64,000 bases of DNA from Hymenobacter edaphi (GTDB lineage: Bacteria; Bacteroidota; Bacteroidia; Cytophagales; Hymenobacteraceae), in contig NZ_QHKM01000014.1 of the NCBI RefSeq assembly GCF_003258365.1, positions 30,477 through 94,476 of the forward strand, written 5' to 3'. Position 1 is the stretch's first letter; the number at the start of each line of letters is the position of its first letter. Below the pieces are notes generated by a model. That model made no database searches, was not told the DNA's origin, and saw only the letters and a program-made list of their open reading frames with translations. Shown in pieces: positions 8,227 through 16,687 of this stretch. The translations under genes and the position numbers were made by a program.

Positions 8227-8550
8227 TTACTCGCTGGAAGATTGTTTAGGGGCCCGCGCGCTAACCACCAGGTCGGCATCCTGCAGCTTGCGGCCCAGCA
8301 CGTCATCGGCCGCCAACTGGAGCAAGGTCTTTTCCAGGCCTAGGACAAACAGCACCTGCAGGTAGGCGCCCATGCTTACCGTGGAAGCGCCCTGCTCGAT
8401 GGCGTGCAGGGTGTTGCGGCTGATGGCAGCGCGCTCGGCCACGCGGGCTGCGCTGAGCTTTCGGCGCAGGCGGGCCAGGCGGATGTTTTCCCCCGCCTGC
8501 GTTAGCAACTGCTGCAAACGCGGTAAAAGGACGACTGGGTCTTTGGACAT
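8227..8550 (-). CDS. hipB: HipB-type antitoxin, XRE repressor
   Basis: DNA-binding antitoxin of the hipBA pair; it neutralises HipA and autoregulates the operon. The 107-residue protein contains an XRE helix-turn-helix (IRLARLRRKLSAARVAERA, then ISRNTLHAIEQG) and a C-terminal helix plus charged tail. The ATG at 8550 lies 3 bases after a palindrome (8553-8570) that overlaps the -7 box, so repression by its own product is expected. The order, antitoxin first with a 4-base gap to hipA, is standard. Confidence 0.9.
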   Translation of the reverse strand: MSKDPVVLLPRLQQLLTQAGENIRLARLRRKLSAARVAERAAISRNTLHAIEQGASTVSMGAYLQVLFVLGLEKTLLQLAADDVLGRKLQDADLVVSARAPKQSSSE

Positions 8551-8552
8551 AA

Positions 8553-8602
8553 TGCTCAATATGATGAGCAAAAATACAGGGCTTAGCTCAATTTATTGCG
8601 CA
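8553..8602 (-). promoter_or_regulatory. hipBA promoter with two operator palindromes
   Basis: Operator 1 is TGCTCA-N6-TGAGCA (8553-8570), a perfect palindrome. Operator 2 is AGCTCA-N6-TGCGCA (8585-8602), degenerate but with the same half-site spacing, 32 bases away (three helical turns). On the minus strand TATTTTTG (8569-8576) matches the Bacteroidetes -7 consensus TAnnTTTG and abuts operator 1. Two same-face sites fit cooperative HipB repression. Confidence 0.72.
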
Positions 8603-8730
8603 TTATCTGGCACGCCGCATATGTCTGTGCCTAGTGGGCAGTTGTGCTGATAATAGTATAAAACCTGAACTGTTGCCCTGCCTGCTCCGGCGTCTGTAAT
8701 TGGCAACAGCGTAACGACCTAGTTAGAAGC

Positions 8731-9681
8731 TCAGCGTAGCCCGCAAATCTTCAAAAACAGCCCTCCCGGATTTTTGGTCGCCTTTACCTTATCGGTTTTC
8801 AGCTGGTACGTGAACTTGAAGAGCTGGTCCAGGTGCTTAGGGTCGCCGAGGATGGTGGCCACTAGCTGCGGCTGATTGATGCCGAGGGCCTCCAGGTGCT
8901 GGCGGGCCGCGTGCGCGCGGGCATCCTCCGCCGGCTGCTCAAAGGGAATGGGCAGCTGCTGGGGCTGCTGGCGGGCGATGGTAAAACGTACGGCGTCGTA
9001 GGCCCGCCCTTTCTTCACCAGCTCGTAGTCAATTTTGAGGTCGGTGTGCTCGCTGACTTGGCGCACGGCGATGTCGAGTACTCGGGCCTTGAGCTGGCTG
9101 ATGTTCTGAAACAGCTCCGGCTCCTTGCCCTTGGGGTCTTTCAGGTGCAGCATCTGCTTGAACTCGTCCAGCGGGTAGGTTCGCGTCGACGTCTTATCCT
9201 TCCACTGGCTCACCAGCTGGTAGATGCGCTTGGCATACTTGCTGCTCAGCTTCAGGGCCGAATGCAGCTGGTAAGAGGTGAAGTTTTCCTTGAGGTTGAA
9301 CAGGAAAGGTCGGATGGGCGCAGCAAGCTGAATCTGCAGGCACCCCTTGCCCTTGATGTACTCTACCCGCTGAAACATCCACAGCTGCTGGTACGTGCGC
9401 TCGTTCTCCACCTCAAACATGCGCGAGCCCATGTCGGCCGTCGCCTCGCGCAACTGCTGGTAGTTCCACTGCCGCCCGGTAAGGGCTTCCACGTCCTTCA
9501 CGTAGATGGTATACTCTTGGTCCGGCGTGTCATCCCGGCGCAGCCGGGAAAGCAGGTAAAAGAAGATGTCCAGCTGACAAGCGGTGTAGTCGTAGCGGGC
9601 CTGGGTGATGGCGTTGTGCTGACGAACGACGGGAACCGGAGCCGGCTCGACAACTACAACGGCGGTATCTTCAGGCTTCAT
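8731..9681 (-). CDS. repB: Plasmid replication initiator, Rep_3/RepB family
   Basis: Initiator that binds origin iterons and starts theta-type replication. The 316-residue protein shows the two winged-helix halves of Rep_3 proteins: an N-terminal domain starting VVRQHNAITQARYDYTACQ and ending in the FLFNLKENFTSYQL region, and a second domain with LSSKYAKRIYQLVSQW and the YPLDEFKQMLHL helix, then the KARVLDIAVRQVSEH and LKIDYELVKKGRAYDAVRF segments. It is followed on the other side of its promoter by a large iteron region, which is the expected arrangement. The ATG at 9681 lies 30 bases downstream of a TACATTTG box. This gene is the main evidence that the window is plasmid DNA. Confidence 0.93.
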   Translation of the reverse strand: MKPEDTAVVVVEPAPVPVVRQHNAITQARYDYTACQLDIFFYLLSRLRRDDTPDQEYTIYVKDVEALTGRQWNYQQLREATADMGSRMFEVENERTYQQLWMFQRVEYIKGKGCLQIQLAAPIRPFLFNLKENFTSYQLHSALKLSSKYAKRIYQLVSQWKDKTSTRTYPLDEFKQMLHLKDPKGKEPELFQNISQLKARVLDIAVRQVSEHTDLKIDYELVKKGRAYDAVRFTIARQQPQQLPIPFEQPAEDARAHAARQHLEALGINQPQLVATILGDPKHLDQLFKFTYQLKTDKVKATKNPGGLFLKICGLR

Positions 9682-9711
9682 AAACTAGGACATAAGGACG
9701 CGGGGATAAGG

Positions 9712-9719
9712 CAAATGTA
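9712..9719 (-). promoter_or_regulatory. -7 box of the rep promoter
   Basis: TACATTTG on the minus strand matches the Bacteroidetes -7 consensus TAnnTTTG. It stands 30 bases before the rep ATG and about 50 bases from the first iteron (9769), so Rep binding could repress its own synthesis. No convincing -33 element was identified. Confidence 0.6.
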
Positions 9720-9768
9720 AGCCTCCGGCAGATAAAAAACCACAGTGGTAGTTGAGCGTGGTTTTTCG

Positions 9769-10464
9769 CTTATGAAACGTGGTGGATAGACTTATAAAAC
9801 GTGAGAGTTCACTTATAAAAGGTGGTAATAAAAGGTATAAAAAGTGGTTTTTCGCTTATAAAAAGTGGTTTTATACCATTATATACTACTGAATATCAGG
9901 CACTTATGAGCCCTACAAATAGACAAGGACTAACAAATAAACTCACAAAGGTTGTTGATGCCGAATCCGGATAGCTTTTTAGGGTGATGGTCCAAAACCC
10001 AGACCAAACAAACAAGAAAGCAACAAGAAAATCAGAAAACCCTGACGAACACAGGGATTGCACTTTTCTAAGCAAATCTATAACATTAGCCACTTAAAAC
10101 CACTTTTTATAAGCAACTGCAGGAACTACTGAACCCTGGGCTATCCACCCCTTACCACCACTTTTTATAAGCCACCATGACTTTTTTCGGCAGAAGAACG
10201 ATCATTACTAACTTTATACTAACTTATGACTAACAATGAATTACCACGTTTTATAAGTGTCTATCCTCCCCTACTGCCCGAACTAGCACGTTTTATAAGC
10301 GAAACCCAGACTCGACAACAACAGTACACCCACCCTTTTGCCTAGCCAAAACGCCGTTCTAGGCTTTGAAATCGGGCATAATTGGACTTTCTGCCCCGTA
10401 ATGGTTTCCTGTAAGCATACCTGCTCCAGTGGGAAGCGGTGGGAACAAAGCTTATAAAATGTGA
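9769..10464. other. Plasmid replication origin with two oppositely oriented iteron clusters
   Basis: A non-coding, A+T-rich block next to rep. Consensus iteron CTTATAAAAMGTGG. Direct copies: 9769-9782 (CTTATGAAACGTGG), 9791-9804, 9812-9825, 9834-9847 (degenerate first bases), 9855-9868 and a distant one at 10451-10464. Inverted copies: 10100-10113, 10158-10171, 10244-10257 and 10286-10299. The direct cluster is spaced by about 21-22 bases (two helical turns); the inverted cluster is looser. Between them, roughly 9870-10095 is very A+T-rich and is the likely melting region. I did not find a perfect DnaA box. Short frames on either strand here are not credible genes. Confidence 0.88.
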
Positions 10465-10528
10465 GAGATACAGCGCCTGGCCGGCACTGCCTTCACCATG
10501 GCTACAGCCTTCTCCTCCCCTACTGCCC

Positions 10529-10566
10529 AAAAAAGGAAAGCCAGTCCTCGTAAGGACCGGCTTTCC
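10529..10566 (-). terminator. Rho-independent terminator of the par operon
   Basis: A hairpin with 14-base arms, GGAAAGCCAGTCCT (10535-10548) and AGGACCGGCTTTCC (10553-10566) with a CGTA loop and one mismatch. Read on the minus strand it is followed by six T (10534-10529). It lies 26 bases after the stop of the partition gene at 10593, so it ends the parA operon before the origin. Confidence 0.85.
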
Positions 10567-10592
10567 CAAGGCAACGGCCTGCTACCCCTCCC

Positions 10593-11081
10593 CTACTTAG
10601 CCGGCGGCAGCTTGCCGGTTTTGCGTAGGTGTGCATCGTAGTGCCGGTGGGCAGCCTCCAGGTAATTCTTGATGGTGGTGGGCGTGTCCGGACCGGGCGT
10701 GGCCAGCAGCAGGCTCATCTTAATCTCCTGCACCACGGATTTGGCGATTTGGACCGTGTGCAGCGGTACTTCGCCCTCCGGAGCGGGCGCAGCTGCCGCG
10801 CCGGGCTTACGGCCCCGCGTAGAAGCGCGAACGGGTGCAGCCGCTGGGGCTGCTGACGCTGAAGACGCAGCCGCAGAAGGCGCGGATACCGGTGCGGGTT
10901 CGGGGGCAGGCGCCGCCGGAGCAGCAACTGCAGCGGGTGGTGCTATGGGCTCCACCGGTGCCGGCGGCGTGGTGGCCGTGCGGGTGGCCTCCCCTCCCAT
11001 CCCGGCCCGGGCCTGCTGGCGGGCTTCTTCGGGTACTTCAATGCGGCGGCGCGGCGTGATTTGTGGTTTCTCGAAGCCCAT
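10593..11081 (-). CDS. ParA-linked partition partner (RHH-like C-terminus)
   Basis: Likely centromere-binding adaptor for the ParA ATPase. The 162-residue protein has a basic N-terminus (PQITPRRRIEVPEEARQQA), a long Ala/Pro-rich flexible linker (about 30-100) and a compact C-terminal part: a strand-like VPLHTVQIAKSVVQEIK, then helices (TTIKNYLEAAHRHYDAHLRK) that resemble a ribbon-helix-helix. Start and parA stop overlap as TAATG, so translation is coupled. Small RHH adaptors of other plasmids bind tandem short repeats; the octamer array upstream of parA (11926-12333) is the obvious candidate site here. The ParB role is inferred from position and shape; sequence homology was not established. 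Confidence 0.65.
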   Translation of the reverse strand: MGFEKPQITPRRRIEVPEEARQQARAGMGGEATRTATTPPAPVEPIAPPAAVAAPAAPAPEPAPVSAPSAAASSASAAPAAAPVRASTRGRKPGAAAAPAPEGEVPLHTVQIAKSVVQEIKMSLLLATPGPDTPTTIKNYLEAAHRHYDAHLRKTGKLPPAK

Positions 11082-11848
11082 TATTTCGCGGAGGTTGAAG
11101 TGGTGGATACAGTGGCCGCCGCGGCGGTGCGGCGGTCGGGCAGGCCCAGGCGCTCGATGAGCTCCTCGCAGACGCGGCGGATTTCCTCGCTCGTGTCCTT
11201 GGAGCCGCCGGCGTAGCGCGACCAGGCCGGGTTGAGCAGGCTGTAAAGCGTCGAGGCCCGGGTGTAGGCCTTGCGGTGGCCCAGGTACGAGTTGAAGCGC
11301 GCTAGGCCCAGCCCGTCGATGTAGTCGTCCATCTCCTTTTCCTCCCGCTGCCCCGCCACGCGCTTGGTGGGCAGGCCGTAGTACTGGAAGTCAATCTGGG
11401 CGTCGTCGGCCGCTTTCTTGATGGCCTCCAGAATCGTCATAAACTCGGCCGTAGAGGCCCGGTCCAGGTAGTCCGATACCAGGGGCACAATCACTGCGTC
11501 GCAGGCCGTCAAGGCGTTGAACACGTCGTCGCCATCGGCCCGGCCGGGCACGTCGATGATAATCAGGTCGTAGTTGTGCTCGGGATTGTCGATGAAATCA
11601 AAAATCTGGTTCAGCTGCCAGGGGTACACGTCGTAGGGATACTGGGCGTCGGGATTGGTTTCGCGAAGCTTGGCGAAGTTGGCCGCGTCGACCTGCTCGC
11701 GGGTCTTGACGATGCTCTGCTGGTAGTCGCAGTCCAGGACGGCGATGCGCAGCCCGTACTCGGTCGCCAACGGAGCAGCGAGCACGAGGGCCAGCGTGGA
11801 TTTACCGGAGCCACCCTTCTGGGTGGCAAAGCTGATAACCTTGGACAT
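11081..11848 (-). CDS. parA: ParA-family partition ATPase
   Basis: Walker-type ATPase that positions plasmid copies before division. The 255-residue protein starts at ATG 11848 with MSKVISFATQ and the deviant Walker A KGGSGKST at residues 11-18; the A' motif is VLDCDYQQS and the Walker B region is YDLIIIDVPG. It is the small ParA type without an N-terminal DNA-binding domain, which usually relies on a separate small adaptor; the overlapping gene at 10593 fits. A TACTTTTG -7 box lies at 11909-11916 and its -33 region falls in the octamer array, so expression should respond to proteins bound there. The start at 11911 (upstream) is rejected because the extension is not ParA-like. Confidence 0.92.
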   Translation of the reverse strand: MSKVISFATQKGGSGKSTLALVLAAPLATEYGLRIAVLDCDYQQSIVKTREQVDAANFAKLRETNPDAQYPYDVYPWQLNQIFDFIDNPEHNYDLIIIDVPGRADGDDVFNALTACDAVIVPLVSDYLDRASTAEFMTILEAIKKAADDAQIDFQYYGLPTKRVAGQREEKEMDDYIDGLGLARFNSYLGHRKAYTRASTLYSLLNPAWSRYAGGSKDTSEEIRRVCEELIERLGLPDRRTAAAATVSTTSTSAK

Positions 11849-11908
11849 AGTAGGTGCGGGGTAAAGGCGTGGAAGAGCGGTGGCACAGAGGCCAGCGCAA
11901 TAGTAAGC

Positions 11909-11916
11909 CAAAAGTA
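11909..11916 (-). promoter_or_regulatory. -7 box of the parA promoter
   Basis: TACTTTTG on the minus strand fits TAnnTTTG. It begins 10 bases downstream (in the direction of transcription) of the first CAGAA octamer at 11926, so the -33 region must lie in the array. A protein coating the array would control this promoter. Confidence 0.6.
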
Positions 11917-11925
11917 ATAGAAAAG

Positions 11926-12333
11926 CAGAAAGGCAGAAGCGCAGAACCGCACTTTTGCTGAAAAGCAGGAATGTTGTTACTCAGAAAAGTGGTTCTGTAA
12001 TTCTGTTGTTAAGCTGAAATGCAGAAAAACAGAAACACAAATCAGTTAAAATTTACTTTGGCAGAAATGCACTTCTGCAGAAGTGAGGGTTTGCAGAACT
12101 ACAGTTCCGCAGCCGGCACAGGAAAAGCATTTTGTCTAAAATAACAGAAATACAAGACAACAGAATTACATAAAAACAGATGAAGCGTGTGTTTACTCCT
12201 CAGCGTACGGAAGTATACTAGCTGCAGAAATGTAGAACAACAGAAAAGCAGAATGACAGCTATAGGCCAGCCGGTGCTGCTACTTGGTTACAGTCTCGTC
12301 ATAACAGAAATGCAGAATTGTAGAACTGTAGGA
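11926..12333. repeat. 8-bp-phased CAGAA array, candidate plasmid centromere
   Basis: Sixteen exact CAGAA words plus many one-base variants (TAGAA, CTGAA, CAGTT, CATAA) start at intervals that are multiples of 8. Phase A: 11926, 11934, 11942, 11958, 11966, 11982, 12014, 12022, 12030, 12062, 12078, 12094, 12102, 12110. After a shift of three bases, phase B: 12145, 12161, 12169, 12177, 12225, 12233, 12241, 12249, 12257, 12305, 12313, 12321. Phase B blocks recur every 80 bases (12145, 12225, 12305). Inverted TTCTG words occur at 11993 and 12001, also 8 apart. No coding sequence is apparent. The position directly upstream of parA suggests parS-like binding sites; the function is inferred. Confidence 0.75.
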
Positions 12334-12721
12334 GCAAGGGTAACGGGATGAAAACCTATCCATCTAGTCTCAGGAAGGGCTTCTTGGGCACAAGCGGACG
12401 GCTAACCACCAGTTGGTGGGCACCGGCCGGAGCCTCTAAAAGAGCTGGTAGCGTGGATAGGATTCGATGAACGGCTCTACATCGTGGGGAAATAAGGACG
12501 GACATAAACACGAAGTAGGAAAGGTTCGTACTAGCTTTTGACTAACTTTCTGCTAAGTACAGAATAGTCTTAGCAAGAAGAACACTGCAATCCTAAAGCT
12601 AACGCTCTATTCTTGAGCAATTTAGCAATCAGCAGAGCTGATTATGTGGCCAGGCAAGGTCTAAGTAACTGATTTAAAGCGCTAAAAATGGCCCACTGGG
12701 GCGTAACAGGAAACCAACACT
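12334..12721 (+). other. Non-coding region before the mobilisation genes, oriT candidate
   Basis: No gene seen. A perfect hairpin AATCAGC-AGA-GCTGATT lies at 12627-12643, about 80 bases before the start of the mobilisation gene at 12722. Origins of transfer commonly sit just upstream of relaxosome genes and contain such inverted repeats, so oriT is probably in this interval. No known nic consensus was recognised. Confidence 0.4.
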
Positions 12722-13237
12722 ATGAGCACGGAGCTACGCAGAAGGGTCACTCTGGACAACATTGCCTACCGAAAAGGCGAAGCAGCCGCGGCCGAAGTGG
12801 GCGCCAGCCTCGGTGCCTACGCCAGTGCGGCGGTGGACTACTTTGCCTCCCGCGGCTTGGACCCCCGTGAGACGGAAGCGCGCGAAGGGCAGCTCATCAT
12901 GCAGCAGATAAAGAAGCTTGGTGACCGGGTGTTCGGCTTTCTGCAGGAACAAGAGCGCACGCTGCTCACGGCCATGCTGGAGGAAATGCTGCGCACCCGC
13001 ATCACACTTGACCGGGTGCTGCGCATGAACGAAATTCTGGTGGGCAACCTGAACGCACAGTTGGAAACGCTCAGCGAAGCGCAGCTGCAACGGCAGCAAC
13101 AGGCGCTGCAACTGCTGCGTCAGCGCAACGAGGAAGCGGTAGAAAAGCAGGTACTGGAAGCGTTGCAAGCGGCCCAACAAGACGGACCGGGCAAACGCCG
13201 CAACCCGGCCAAAAGCCCGATAGGGCAGGGGCAGTAG
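12722..13237 (+). CDS. BfmA/BtgA-like mobilisation accessory protein
   Basis: Relaxosome accessory protein expected to bind oriT and load the relaxase. The 171-residue protein starts with a ribbon-helix-helix-like segment (LRRRVTLDNIAYRKGE, then SLGAYASAAVDYFASRG). It continues with the KKLGDRVFGFLQEQERTLL segment typical of the BfmA/BtgA family of Bacteroides mobilisable elements, and ends in a long Gln-rich coiled coil and a basic tail. It precedes the relaxase by 48 bases on the same strand, as in other Bacteroidetes mob modules. Confidence 0.75.
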   Translation: MSTELRRRVTLDNIAYRKGEAAAAEVGASLGAYASAAVDYFASRGLDPRETEAREGQLIMQQIKKLGDRVFGFLQEQERTLLTAMLEEMLRTRITLDRVLRMNEILVGNLNAQLETLSEAQLQRQQQALQLLRQRNEEAVEKQVLEALQAAQQDGPGKRRNPAKSPIGQGQ

Positions 13238-13285
13238 GTAGAAAAATGTCTGTTACTGCAAGGCTAAATTCACCCCGGATTGTTG

Positions 13286-14320
13286 ATGTACGCCAAGCTA
13301 ATTAACCCAAAAACGCACGGCAAAGCGGCGTATACCAACACCGGTAGCTGCGCGCAAACGTTGAATTATCTGCAGCATGAAGCGGTAGGGGAGGGGCAGG
13401 AAGCCGTGTTTTTTGACGGTGATTCCGACGAGCTCAGCGCCGCGCAGCTGCTGCACAGCATCGATACAAACGTCAAAGGACTGCGGGCCACGGAAGCCAA
13501 ATTCTACTCCCTGGTACTAAGCCCGAGCGAGCAGGAGCTGGCCCACATCGGCAGCGACGCCGGTAAGCTCCGGGACTACACCCGCGAGGTCATGCGCCAG
13601 TACGCGCAGAACTTTACCCTGCCCGGCGGCCGGCAGCTCGGCGGCCAGGACCTGGTCTGGGGCGCCGTCCTGCACCAGGACCGTACCCATCGGGGCACGG
13701 ACCCCGAGGTGGTAGCCGGTACAGCCAAAGCCGGTACCAAGCGGGCAGGCCTGCAGGCCCACGTACACATCATCGTCAGCGCCCGCGACCGGCAGCAGCA
13801 GATTACCCTTAACCCGGGCGGGCGCCGGCAGCGGTTTGACCTGATGCGCTGGCAGGCCGTCGCGGGCCGGCAGTTTGAGCGGCAGTTCGGCTACGGGGCG
13901 CAGGCCAACGAAAAGCTGCGGCCCCGGGCTACCCAGCTGCGCGACCCGGCGCGTGACGCCGGCCGGCTGGCCAAAATTGCTGAGCGCGTGGCCGGCATCA
14001 ACCTGCTAGTGCCCCGGGAGCAGCGCCTGACTCCGGAGCGGGTGCAGGACATTGCTGTGGCCCGCGGCTTCGACAAGACCTTTTACCGGATGCTGAGCCG
14101 GGTGGAAGAGCGTGCCCGCGACGGCCGCCCCATCGACAATGCCCTGCAGCTGCTGAGCACGGGGCGGGAACAGGCCCCGGCTCCGCAGCGCCAGGCAGTC
14201 ACGGCCCTGCACGCGGTGCAGCACCTGGTGCGCAGTACCCAGGCCGACCAGCCGGAGCGCACCGAGCACGTGGCCGAGAAGCCCGGCCGCCGCAGCGCGG
14301 AGCTCGACATCGAGATGTAA
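13286..14320 (+). CDS. mobB: Relaxase, DUF5712/MobB-like
   Basis: Nicks oriT and pilots the transferred strand. The 344-residue protein has an N-terminal catalytic half: MYAKLINPKTHGKAAYTN with a conserved Tyr, and the histidine cluster AHVHIIVSARD (about residue 155-165) that should bind metal, as in HUH-type relaxases of the Bacteroidetes DUF5712 group. The C-terminal half is basic and helical (LTPERVQDIAVARGFDKTFY) and may bind DNA. Start ATG 13286 is preferred over the in-frame TTG at 13280. It is cotranscribed with the accessory gene upstream and the coupling protein downstream. Confidence 0.8.
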   Translation: MYAKLINPKTHGKAAYTNTGSCAQTLNYLQHEAVGEGQEAVFFDGDSDELSAAQLLHSIDTNVKGLRATEAKFYSLVLSPSEQELAHIGSDAGKLRDYTREVMRQYAQNFTLPGGRQLGGQDLVWGAVLHQDRTHRGTDPEVVAGTAKAGTKRAGLQAHVHIIVSARDRQQQITLNPGGRRQRFDLMRWQAVAGRQFERQFGYGAQANEKLRPRATQLRDPARDAGRLAKIAERVAGINLLVPREQRLTPERVQDIAVARGFDKTFYRMLSRVEERARDGRPIDNALQLLSTGREQAPAPQRQAVTALHAVQHLVRSTQADQPERTEHVAEKPGRRSAELDIEM

Positions 14321-14352
14321 GCCCGCATACCATCCATTCTCTCCATTACCCC

Positions 14353-16608
14353 ATGACCAATCATCCACCCCGGCCGGCGGCCTCCTCTCAAACATTCGTG
14401 CTACTCATTGGCCTAGTGCTGCTGGGCCTGCTGGCCGGCGAGTGGTACGTGCTCCAGCACCCGGCGCAGCTGGCCGCCGCCCGCGCCGCGCAGCACCAGG
14501 CCCAGCAGGCGCCCCGACTGATTCCCGGCCAGCGCCTAGCGGCCCGGCTGGCTGTCCTCAACCAGCAGCGGGCGGAAGCGCGGCGGGCGCGGCTGCAGCG
14601 GCAGGCGGCGCCCGTGGTGGGGAAGCCGGCCGCCGAGCTGGCCACCCGCACGAGCCGGGCCGGCAACGAGGTAGTGAGCAGAGGAGGGGCGGCAGCCGTG
14701 CGCGTAGCCACCGCCGGTCAGGGGTTCAAAGGCAAGCTGCTGGTCAAGGCCGGCCGGTTCTACGACGCGGCGGGCGGGTATCTGCGGGCGCTGTTGCTGC
14801 TGGTAGCCGGGGCGTTGGTATTTCTGCCGTCCGCGCCGGAGCGCAAACCCGGGCAGGCCCGCCGCAAGCCCCTGCGGCCCCAGGCCGTGCGCATCGTGGT
14901 GGCCAGCTGCGCGGGTCTGTTTCTGCTCAGCGCCTACGTGCTGCTGGGCATTGCCTCGTATTCGGCTGCCTTTATCCGGGTGGGCTACCCCGTCGCGGCC
15001 ACGCTGGTACTGGCCAGCGGCTTCGTGGTGGGGCTGCTGCGGGCCCTAACCAAGAGCCCGGACTTTGGGCTAAGCGTGGAGCGCCGGAGGGTCGACACGC
15101 CCGATGGGTTCAGCTTGCCCACAGAAGGGGGCGGTTGGGTGAACGTACCCAATCCGTACCGGGGCGTGCTGGTGCTGGGCGGCGCCGGCGCGGGCAAAAC
15201 CTATTCCATCGGAGAGCCGGTGATTGAGCAGCTGGCAGCCAAGAACTTTGCCGGGCTCATCTACGACTTCAAATTTCCGGTGCTGGCCGAGACGGCGCAG
15301 AAGGCGCTGGAGCTGGCCGGGCGCCGGCTGGGGCCGCCGCGGCGGCTGCCCAACGGGGAGCCCGAGCCGGCGGTAGTGCTGCACGTCATCAACTTCCGCG
15401 ACCTGCAGCGCAGCGAGCGGGTGAACCCCTTGCGGGCCGCGGACATGCCGGTGGTAGCCTTTGCCGAGGAGTACTCCCGGGCCATCATCAACAACCTCAA
15501 CCCGGCCAGCATCCGCAAGATGGAGTTTTTCGACATCAGCGCGGTGGCTTACCTGACGGGCATCATCTGGTTTTACAAAAAGCATTTCCCGCGCTACTGC
15601 ACCATTCCGCACGTGGTGGCCACGGCCATCCACAAGGACTTCAAGCATGTGCTCTCGATGCTGGAAACGGACCCCGAGTGCGCCGGCATGGTGCGCAGCA
15701 TCGTGACGGCCGTGGAGCAGCGGGCTGAGAAGCAGGTGGCCGCCGTCGTGGGCACGCTGCAGGTGATTATGAACCGCATCAACTCCCCGGAAATCGTGTG
15801 GGTGCTCACGCCCGACGAGGAGAAAGGGGAGGGGTTCTCGCTTAACCTGAACGACCCCCGGCAGCCGGCATTGCTCTGCATCGGCAACGACCCGACGCTG
15901 AAGGAAACTTTCTCGCCGGTGGTCAGCTGCATCATCACGGTGGCCATCAAGCTCATGAACCAGCAGCACAAGCACCGCAGCTACGTGTTCCTCGACGAGG
16001 CCGCCACCGTGTACGTGCCCGGACTGGAGCTGCTGCCGGCCACAGCCCGCAGCAACAAGGTGGCCACCATTTACATGACCCAGGATTTGGCGCAAATGAC
16101 CGATGCCTATGGGCCTGAAAAGATGAAGGTTATGGTTTCCAACCTCAACAACCAGTTTTTCGGTAAGGTCAACTCGCTCGACACGGCCAAGTTCATTTCA
16201 GAGCTCGTGGGCCGGGAGGACAAGCAGATGGTCAGCACCAGCACCGGCAAAAGCCAGGGCGGGGCCGGCAGCCACGGCAGCCACAGCTCCAACCTGAGCA
16301 CCAGCTACCAGGAGCGCAACCTGGTGCGGGTGCAGGACGCCATCAGCCTGCAACAGGGGGAGTTTATCGGCCAGACCGTGGAAACCGAGCGCACCTTCTT
16401 CCAGGGTGTCATCTCCCGGGCCGACGCTACCCCGGAGCGTTTTCCGCTGCACCCGGTGGCTACGTTCGGCGACAATGAAGAGGAAAGTGCCGCGACGCTC
16501 TCAGTGGTGGTGCAGGAGAATTACCGGCGGGTCAGCCAGCAGGTAAGAGAAACGCTGGCCATGCACGCAAACACCTTGGCAGGAGCCACAAAGAATGAGG
16601 TGGAATAG
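14353..16608 (+). CDS. Type IV coupling protein, VirD4/TraG-like ATPase
   Basis: Inner-membrane ATPase linking the relaxosome to the Tra secretion channel. The 751-residue protein has an N-terminal transmembrane segment (about 12-35), further hydrophobic spans near 145-165 and 180-235, Walker A GGAGAGKT (276-283) and a Walker B VFLDEA near residue 545. The region after it (TIYMTQDLAQM) is typical of the TraD/TraG C-terminal domain. The gene follows the relaxase by 32 bases. The Tra channel genes lie 33 kb away on the other strand, so the coupling protein is grouped with mob rather than with the channel. Confidence 0.92.
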   Translation: MTNHPPRPAASSQTFVLLIGLVLLGLLAGEWYVLQHPAQLAAARAAQHQAQQAPRLIPGQRLAARLAVLNQQRAEARRARLQRQAAPVVGKPAAELATRTSRAGNEVVSRGGAAAVRVATAGQGFKGKLLVKAGRFYDAAGGYLRALLLLVAGALVFLPSAPERKPGQARRKPLRPQAVRIVVASCAGLFLLSAYVLLGIASYSAAFIRVGYPVAATLVLASGFVVGLLRALTKSPDFGLSVERRRVDTPDGFSLPTEGGGWVNVPNPYRGVLVLGGAGAGKTYSIGEPVIEQLAAKNFAGLIYDFKFPVLAETAQKALELAGRRLGPPRRLPNGEPEPAVVLHVINFRDLQRSERVNPLRAADMPVVAFAEEYSRAIINNLNPASIRKMEFFDISAVAYLTGIIWFYKKHFPRYCTIPHVVATAIHKDFKHVLSMLETDPECAGMVRSIVTAVEQRAEKQVAAVVGTLQVIMNRINSPEIVWVLTPDEEKGEGFSLNLNDPRQPALLCIGNDPTLKETFSPVVSCIITVAIKLMNQQHKHRSYVFLDEAATVYVPGLELLPATARSNKVATIYMTQDLAQMTDAYGPEKMKVMVSNLNNQFFGKVNSLDTAKFISELVGREDKQMVSTSTGKSQGGAGSHGSHSSNLSTSYQERNLVRVQDAISLQQGEFIGQTVETERTFFQGVISRADATPERFPLHPVATFGDNEEESAATLSVVVQENYRRVSQQVRETLAMHANTLAGATKNEVE

Positions 16609-16687
16609 CCTCTAAAACTCGGAATAAAGCGACGTTTAGCCCCTTTTTGGTGTTGAGTAAGTACCCAGCACCTAAACTCCAATTCCT

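Noticed and set aside
7233..8249. 338-codon plus-strand frame opposite hipA
   Set aside because: Antisense shadow; hipA has all kinase motifs.
9896..10093. 65-codon minus-strand frame in the origin
   Set aside because: A+T-rich origin DNA between iteron clusters; no homology or start context.
10140..10160. DnaA box in the origin (CTATCCACC)
   Set aside because: Two or more mismatches from TTATCCACA; not strong enough to claim.
11926..12333. CRISPR array interpretation of the CAGAA repeats
   Set aside because: The unit is 5 conserved of 8 bases with no long spacers, so it is a tandem binding-site array.
15070..16095. 341-codon minus-strand frame inside the coupling-protein gene
   Set aside because: Antisense shadow with His/Arg-rich composition; the coupling protein has Walker A and B in frame.
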